The notes beneath the pieces are model-generated. The model was given only the letters and a program-made list of their open reading frames with translations. It did no database searches and was not told where the DNA came from. Positions 5,906 to 9,190 of a stretch of DNA of 9,190 nt are shown piece by piece (within the stretch, counting starts at the first letter, position 1; every line of letters starts with the position of its first letter). The position numbers were made by a program, and so were the translations under genes. Source of the DNA: Clostridiales bacterium (GTDB taxonomy: Bacteria > Bacillota > Clostridia > Lachnospirales > JAITVM01); the NCBI GenBank assembly GCA_031285815.1, contig JAITVM010000261.1, positions 1-9,190 of the forward strand. The letters are read 5' to 3'.

Positions 5906-6784
5906 GTGAATCTATTTATTGACCAAATGATAAACGGGATAAGCGTTGGCAGCGTTTATGCGTTAGTAGCGCTTGGGTACACAATGGTTTACGGGATTGT
6001 AAAGCTGATAAACTTTGCCCATGGAGACATAATAATGGTAAGCTCTTATTTTTTAATGGTATTTTTAAGAAAAGCAGGCCTGCCATTCCCATTAGCTATT
6101 TTATTATCAGTAGCCTTATCAGGGGCGTTGGGTGCTATTGTGGAAAAGCTGGCCTATAAGCCTTTAAGGGGTGCACCTAGGATAAATGTTTTAATCACTG
6201 CTATCGGGGTCAGTATTTTATTACAAAATGTTTTTGCTTGGGTTTTTAAGCAAGACAACCCCGCTTCTATGCCTGCTTTGTTAGATGGCGCAATTAATAT
6301 AGGCGGCGTTTCTATTTCGAAAATTTCTGTGCTGACGATTCTTGTATCAGTAATTTTGATGGTTACCCTATCGCTTTTAATTAAATACACCAAGATGGGC
6401 AAGGCTATGCGTGCTGTATCTGAAGATTCCGGTGCTGCTGCGCTTATGGGCATTAATGTTGACACAACAGTCTCGGCTACTTTTATTATCGGTTCCGCGT
6501 TGGCAGCTGTTGCTGGGGTTTTATTTGCTTCTACTTACAGGTTGATTAACCCGTTTATGGGCTCTGATTTTGGGCTTAAAGCATTTATTGCGGCAGTTTT
6601 AGGGGGGATCGGCATAATACCCGGCGCAATGATTGGCGGTTTTATTATGGGGGTAGTTGAAAGCTTGGCAAAAGGTTATGTTTCAACAATATTTGCGGAT
6701 ACCATTGTGTTTACTATTTTAATTGTTATCTTAATTTTTAAGCCATCTGGCTTGCTTGGTAAGAATATAAAAGAGAAGGTGTAG
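5906..6784 (+). CDS. livH: Branched-chain amino acid-type ABC transporter permease LivH
   Basis: The 292-residue integral membrane protein is one half of the importer channel. It carries the LivH hallmark GYTMVYGIVKLINFAHGDI (24-42) near its N terminus, several hydrophobic helices, the cytoplasmic loop GKAMRAVSEDSGAAALMGI (165-183) that should contact the ATPases, and the conserved FIAAVLGGIGIIPGAMIGG stretch (227-245) toward the C terminus. Length is close to E. coli LivH (308). The start is GTG at 5906 with AAAGGCGG at 5891-5898, 7 bases upstream. It opens the livHMGF operon behind its own promoter, and its stop is 3 bases before livM, so translation is probably coupled. Confidence 0.95.
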   Translation: MNLFIDQMINGISVGSVYALVALGYTMVYGIVKLINFAHGDIIMVSSYFLMVFLRKAGLPFPLAILLSVALSGALGAIVEKLAYKPLRGAPRINVLITAIGVSILLQNVFAWVFKQDNPASMPALLDGAINIGGVSISKISVLTILVSVILMVTLSLLIKYTKMGKAMRAVSEDSGAAALMGINVDTTVSATFIIGSALAAVAGVLFASTYRLINPFMGSDFGLKAFIAAVLGGIGIIPGAMIGGFIMGVVESLAKGYVSTIFADTIVFTILIVILIFKPSGLLGKNIKEKV

Positions 6785-6787
6785 CGC

Positions 6788-7750
6788 GTGGCTTTTTATA
6801 AAAAGCAATTTGGGCTTATTAGTGCGGCAGTAATACTTATATTGCTTGTTTTGTTTAGGTACTTAGGAATTATAGATGATTATTATATTACGATAATTGA
6901 CCTTGTGTTTATTAATATAATCCTTGCAGTAAGTTTAAATTTGACAATAGGGTTTTTGGGGCAGCTGGCATTAGGCAATGCTGGGTTTATGGCAATAGGG
7001 GCCTATACTTCAGCGATTTTAACTACATACTTGAAGCTTCCGCCAATCCTGCTTTTTCCGGTGGCGGTTTTATGTAGCGGTGTTTTGGCAGTTTTATCTT
7101 CACTTATTGTTGGTATACCCTCATTACGCCTTAAAGGCGACTATTTAGCTATTATAACACTTGGCTTCGGGGAAATTATCAAAAATATAATTACTGGCTT
7201 AAAAATCACGGGCGGTGCCAGAGGGTACAAAGGCATTATGAATTATAATACAGATTTTGAAACAAATGCATATGTGAATATGATAGTATTATACCTGTTT
7301 GCGGGGTTAACAGTTTTTGTTATTTCAAACTTTACAAAAAGCCGCCATGGGAGGGTTATAAAATCTATACGTGATAATGAAATTGCTTCAGAAGCTTCTG
7401 GTGTAAACATTATGTATTATAAACTTTTAGGCTTTTCCATGTCAGCTTTTTTTGCTGGGGTTGCCGGTTCTCTGTACGCACACCATAATGGGATCCTGGC
7501 CGCTAATAAATTTGACTTTAATTATTCTATAGAAATGGTTATTATGGTAGTTTTAGGAGGTATGGGGAATATAAAAGGCTCCATAGCTGCGGCTATATTT
7601 TTGACATTTTTGCCACAGCTGTTAAGTAGCTTTTCAGATAAACGGATGCTTTTTTATTCAATATTATTAATTATTGTTATGCTTGTTAAAAATAAAAATT
7701 ACCCATTCCTGAAAATTGATTTCTATAAAAAACGTTTATTGGGAAGGTGA
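6788..7750 (+). CDS. livM: Branched-chain amino acid-type ABC transporter permease LivM
   Basis: This 320-residue membrane protein pairs with LivH. It has the LivM signature around residues 49-78 (SLNLTIGFLGQLALGNAG then FMAIGAYTSAIL), SLRLKGDYLAIITLGFGEI (112-130), the ATPase-facing loop GRVIKSIRDNEIASEASGV (188-206) and VVLGGMGNIKGS (254-265). Hydrophobic segments alternate throughout, and the C terminus is basic. E. coli LivM is longer because of an N-terminal extension; the shorter form here is usual for Gram-positive homologues. The start is GTG at 6788 with AGAAGG at 6774-6779. Only 3 bases separate it from livH and 4 from livG, a tight operon. Confidence 0.95.
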   Translation: MAFYKKQFGLISAAVILILLVLFRYLGIIDDYYITIIDLVFINIILAVSLNLTIGFLGQLALGNAGFMAIGAYTSAILTTYLKLPPILLFPVAVLCSGVLAVLSSLIVGIPSLRLKGDYLAIITLGFGEIIKNIITGLKITGGARGYKGIMNYNTDFETNAYVNMIVLYLFAGLTVFVISNFTKSRHGRVIKSIRDNEIASEASGVNIMYYKLLGFSMSAFFAGVAGSLYAHHNGILAANKFDFNYSIEMVIMVVLGGMGNIKGSIAAAIFLTFLPQLLSSFSDKRMLFYSILLIIVMLVKNKNYPFLKIDFYKKRLLGR

Positions 7751-7754
7751 TAAT

Positions 7755-8510
7755 ATGTTGCTTGAAGTTAACGATATCGGCATAACATTCGGCGGGCTTA
7801 GGGCTGTAATGGGATTTAATATGGGCGTTGATAAAGATGAAATCGTAGGGCTAATAGGCCCTAATGGGGCTGGGAAAACAACAGTTTTCAATCTTTTAAC
7901 AGGGGTTTATACACCAACAGAGGGGAAAATTATTTTTGACCAGAAAGATATTACCGGCAAGAAAACTAATGTTATAAATAATTTAGGGATAGCGAGGACT
8001 TTTCAAAATATCAGGCTATTTAAATCAATGTCTGTAATTGATAATGTTAAAGTTGCCTATAATCAAAATATGAAATACAACGAGCTTCAAGGTGTATTTA
8101 AATTTGGGCTATATAAAAAAGAAGAAGCGGAGCTACACGAAAAGGCACTAAACCTATTAGATGTTTTTGGGCTTAAAGGCGAGGCAGAAGAGAATGCAGG
8201 GAACCTGCCATACGGAAAGCAGCGTAAGCTTGAAATAGCGCGCGCGCTTGGTACCGGGCCTAAGCTGCTTTTACTGGATGAACCGGCGGCGGGGATGAAC
8301 CCTAGTGAAACAGCTGAACTAATGGAAATTATCAGGTTAGTTAAGGACAAATTTAGGGTGTCAATTTTACTAATAGAACATGACATGAGCTTAGTAATGA
8401 ATATTTGTGAGCGGCTTTATGTGTTAGACTATGGCAGTTTGATAGCCTCCGGCCCTCCGGAAGAAATCAAAAACAACCAGGATGTTATATCAGCATATTT
8501 AGGTGAATAA
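7755..8510 (+). CDS. livG: Branched-chain amino acid-type ABC transporter ATP-binding protein LivG
   Basis: The 251-residue protein is one of two ATPases that drive the importer from the cytoplasmic face. Motifs in order are Walker A GPNGAGKTT (35-43), a Q-loop in RTFQNIRLF (81-89, Gln84), the LivG-type signature LPYGKQRKLEIARAL (151-165) in place of LSGGQ, Walker B LLLLDEP (171-177) with Glu176, and the H-loop IEHDM (207-211, His209). The YGKQ form of the signature is normal for LivG. The ATG at 7755 is chosen because GGGAAGG (7741-7747) lies 7 bases upstream. An earlier in-frame ATT at 7716 would overlap livM by 35 bases and add residues not seen in the family. Confidence 0.96.
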   Translation: MLLEVNDIGITFGGLRAVMGFNMGVDKDEIVGLIGPNGAGKTTVFNLLTGVYTPTEGKIIFDQKDITGKKTNVINNLGIARTFQNIRLFKSMSVIDNVKVAYNQNMKYNELQGVFKFGLYKKEEAELHEKALNLLDVFGLKGEAEENAGNLPYGKQRKLEIARALGTGPKLLLLDEPAAGMNPSETAELMEIIRLVKDKFRVSILLIEHDMSLVMNICERLYVLDYGSLIASGPPEEIKNNQDVISAYLGE

Positions 8511-8522
8511 GGAGGCGGCCTT

Positions 8523-9190
8523 TTGTTACAGGTAAAAAATTTAAATGTTTATTATGACAAAATACACGCGATAAAAGACATATCCTTTGAAGTTAAAAAG
8601 GGCGAAGTGGTTTCGCTAATAGGCGCTAATGGCGCAGGCAAGACTACAACCTTGCATGCTATATCTGCCCTTGTTAGCTCTACCGCTTCGCAAATGTCCT
8701 TTTTAGATAAAAATATAGCTGTTATGCGGGCGGATAAAATTATGCAGCTAGGGCTTGCGCATGTCCCTGAAGGCAGGCGGATATTCGCCAGCCTTACAGT
8801 TGAAGAAAATCTTGATATGGGTGCCTATACAGTAAAGGATAAGGCATTTATCCGTTCAGAATCAGAGCGGGTTTTCAGTTTGTTCCCGAGGCTTAAAGAG
8901 CGCAGGAAGCAGCGGGCGGGCACATTATCCGGCGGTGAGCAGCAGATGCTGGCAATAGGGCGCGCACTTATGTCAAAGCCGACGATGCTACTTATGGATG
9001 AGCCTTCGATGGGGCTTGCGCCAATTTTAGTAAGGGAAATTTTTAATATAATTAAAGACTGTAACGAAAATGGCGTAACAATTTTGCTGGTTGAACAAAA
9101 TGCAAATATGGCGCTTTCAATATCTGACCGGGCTTATGTTTTAGAAACAGGAAAGATTGTAATGTCCGGAAACGCAAAAGAGCTTATGGG
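8523..9190 (+). CDS. livF: Branched-chain amino acid-type ABC transporter ATP-binding protein LivF, 3' end outside window
   Basis: The frame opens at TTG 8523 behind a consensus AAGGAGG (8509-8515, spacing 7) that overlaps the livG stop codon, and stays open to the right edge. It gives 222 residues of an expected roughly 235. Motifs are Walker A GANGAGKTT (34-42), HVPEGRRIFASLTVEENL (80-97), signature LSGGEQQ (135-141), Walker B LLMDEP (156-161) with Glu160, and LVEQN (189-193), where Gln takes the H-loop position. That substitution is normal in LivF. The residues after Walker A (about 49-60) lack the usual PxSGxI pattern. LivF partners LivG to power LivH/LivM. Confidence 0.95.
   Translation, partial: MLQVKNLNVYYDKIHAIKDISFEVKKGEVVSLIGANGAGKTTTLHAISALVSSTASQMSFLDKNIAVMRADKIMQLGLAHVPEGRRIFASLTVEENLDMGAYTVKDKAFIRSESERVFSLFPRLKERRKQRAGTLSGGEQQMLAIGRALMSKPTMLLMDEPSMGLAPILVREIFNIIKDCNENGVTILLVEQNANMALSISDRAYVLETGKIVMSGNAKELM

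Noticed and set aside
9087..9103. Gln instead of His at the H-loop position of LivF (LVEQN) considered as an inactivating change
   Set aside because: LVEQN is the usual sequence in the LivF family, including E. coli LivF, so it is not evidence of loss of function.

Overview
The window looks like chromosome from a low-GC Gram-positive anaerobe, most likely a member of Clostridia. The evidence is the AT-rich DNA with many AGG arginine codons, strong AGGAGG-type ribosome binding sites, several TTG and GTG starts, a lipoprotein-type binding protein, and above all a single reading frame joining IspH to ribosomal protein S1, a fusion I know from Clostridia. All genes lie on the plus strand. No RNA gene, CRISPR array, phage gene or transposase gene was found.

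Region 1 (1-4129) is a compact housekeeping run: the 3' end of an HI0933/BaiN-type flavoprotein gene, aroH (chorismate mutase), cmk (CMP kinase), a plsC-type acyltransferase, and ispH-rpsA (isoprenoid synthesis enzyme fused to a four-domain S1 protein). Gaps are short (about 6 to 76 bases). No convincing terminator is seen until the hairpin after the S1 stop codon, so this is probably one transcription unit with a possible weak extra promoter before ispH-rpsA. The fusion gene also carries a strong internal Shine-Dalgarno sequence and in-frame ATG exactly at the IspH/S1 junction.

Region 2 (4130-4495) has no gene. It holds a near-consensus sigma-A promoter and an unusual structured segment. Nested inverted repeats of 9, 10 and 12 pairs are bracketed by an 8-base direct repeat, TTACTAAT. 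It may be a small MITE-like insertion or a structured leader RNA.

Region 3 (4496-9190) is a complete-looking HAAT-family ABC importer of the branched-chain amino acid type: livK (lipoprotein binding protein), a strong terminator, a second promoter, then livH, livM, livG and livF. LivF runs off the right edge, probably lacking only a dozen or so codons. LivK delivers substrate to the LivH/LivM membrane channel, and LivG/LivF hydrolyse ATP. The separate promoter and terminator around livK would let the binding protein be made at a different level from the membrane complex. The exact substrate cannot be fixed from sequence alone.
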